This document shows positions 13,815-13,882 of a stretch of DNA of 13,882 nt, piece by piece. The notes beneath the pieces are model-generated. The model was not told the origin of the DNA, did not search any database, and saw only the letters and a list, made by a program, of their open reading frames with translations. The translations under genes were made by a program, and so were the position numbers. The stretch's first letter is position 1, and each line of letters starts with the position of its first letter. Source of the DNA: an uncultured bacterium (GTDB lineage: Bacteria > Desulfobacterota > Desulfovibrionia > Desulfovibrionales > Desulfovibrionaceae); assembly GCA_905215675.1 (NCBI GenBank), contig CAJMRA010000024.1, positions 1-13,882 on the forward strand, given 5' to 3'.

Positions 13815-13882
13815 TTGGGGGGAAGGAAACCCCCTTGGCTAGCGCGCAAGGGGGTTTCCTTCCCCCCAAGCCCCCCATCCTT
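13815..13882 (+). repeat. R1 repeat, long perfect hairpin after the oxidoreductase operon
   Basis: Bases 13815-13837 and 13847-13869 are perfect 23-bp complementary arms around a 9-base loop (GCTAGCGCG). The tail AGCCCCCCATCCTT continues to the window end and matches the copy after fliW. The structure lies 21 bases past the stop codon and may stabilise or end the transcript; no U tract follows within the window. Confidence 0.85.

Overview
The window is high-GC DNA, almost fully coding, that looks like a flagellated Gram-negative anaerobe. A Desulfovibrio-type (Desulfovibrionaceae) sulfate reducer is my best guess. The guess rests on the flgI-flgJ-flgN-flgK-flgL-fliW order, a P-ring gene (hence an outer membrane), a molybdopterin/4Fe-4S oxidoreductase pair of the thiosulfate/polysulfide reductase type, and an oxygen-sensitive radical-SAM ThiH. 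It is inference; no 16S or marker tree is available here.

Region 1 (1-2770, minus strand) is a thiazole-synthesis operon, thiS-thiG-thiH. It starts at a sigma70-like promoter (2742-2770), passes through a TPP riboswitch (about 2640-2737) with an intrinsic terminator (2543-2584), and crosses a 131-bp dispersed repeat (R2) before thiS. A perfect palindrome with a U tract of opposite polarity lies between thiS and thiG. A G/C-rich hairpin (repeat family R1) follows thiH at the window edge.

Region 2 (2771-10865, plus strand) is a late flagellar operon: P-ring protein FlgI, a rod-binding FlgJ without a hydrolase domain but with a long Ala/Gln/Pro tail, the chaperone FlgN, the hook-filament junction proteins FlgK and FlgL (both enlarged), and the assembly factor FliW. 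Two nearly identical sigma54-type -24/-12 elements precede flgI and flgN. No flgM and no csrA are present between or beside these genes. FlgK and FlgL carry Asp-box-like motifs, and FlgL contains an internal duplication.

Region 3 (10866-11194) is a non-coding stretch of about 330 bp packed with palindromes: an R1 element flanked by an inverted repeat, then a second copy of R2 ending just before the next gene.

Region 4 (11195-13882, plus strand) is a two-gene operon for a molybdopterin oxidoreductase catalytic subunit with no Tat signal and its four-cluster ferredoxin subunit. No membrane anchor gene fits before the closing R1 hairpin, so a soluble cytoplasmic complex is the simplest reading.

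A pattern across the window: R1 hairpins lie at the 3' ends of all three transcription units, and R2 copies lie in the 5' leaders of two of them. I see no CRISPR array, tRNA, rRNA or transposase gene. The most unusual material is the R1/R2 repeat system and the modified FlgK/FlgL.
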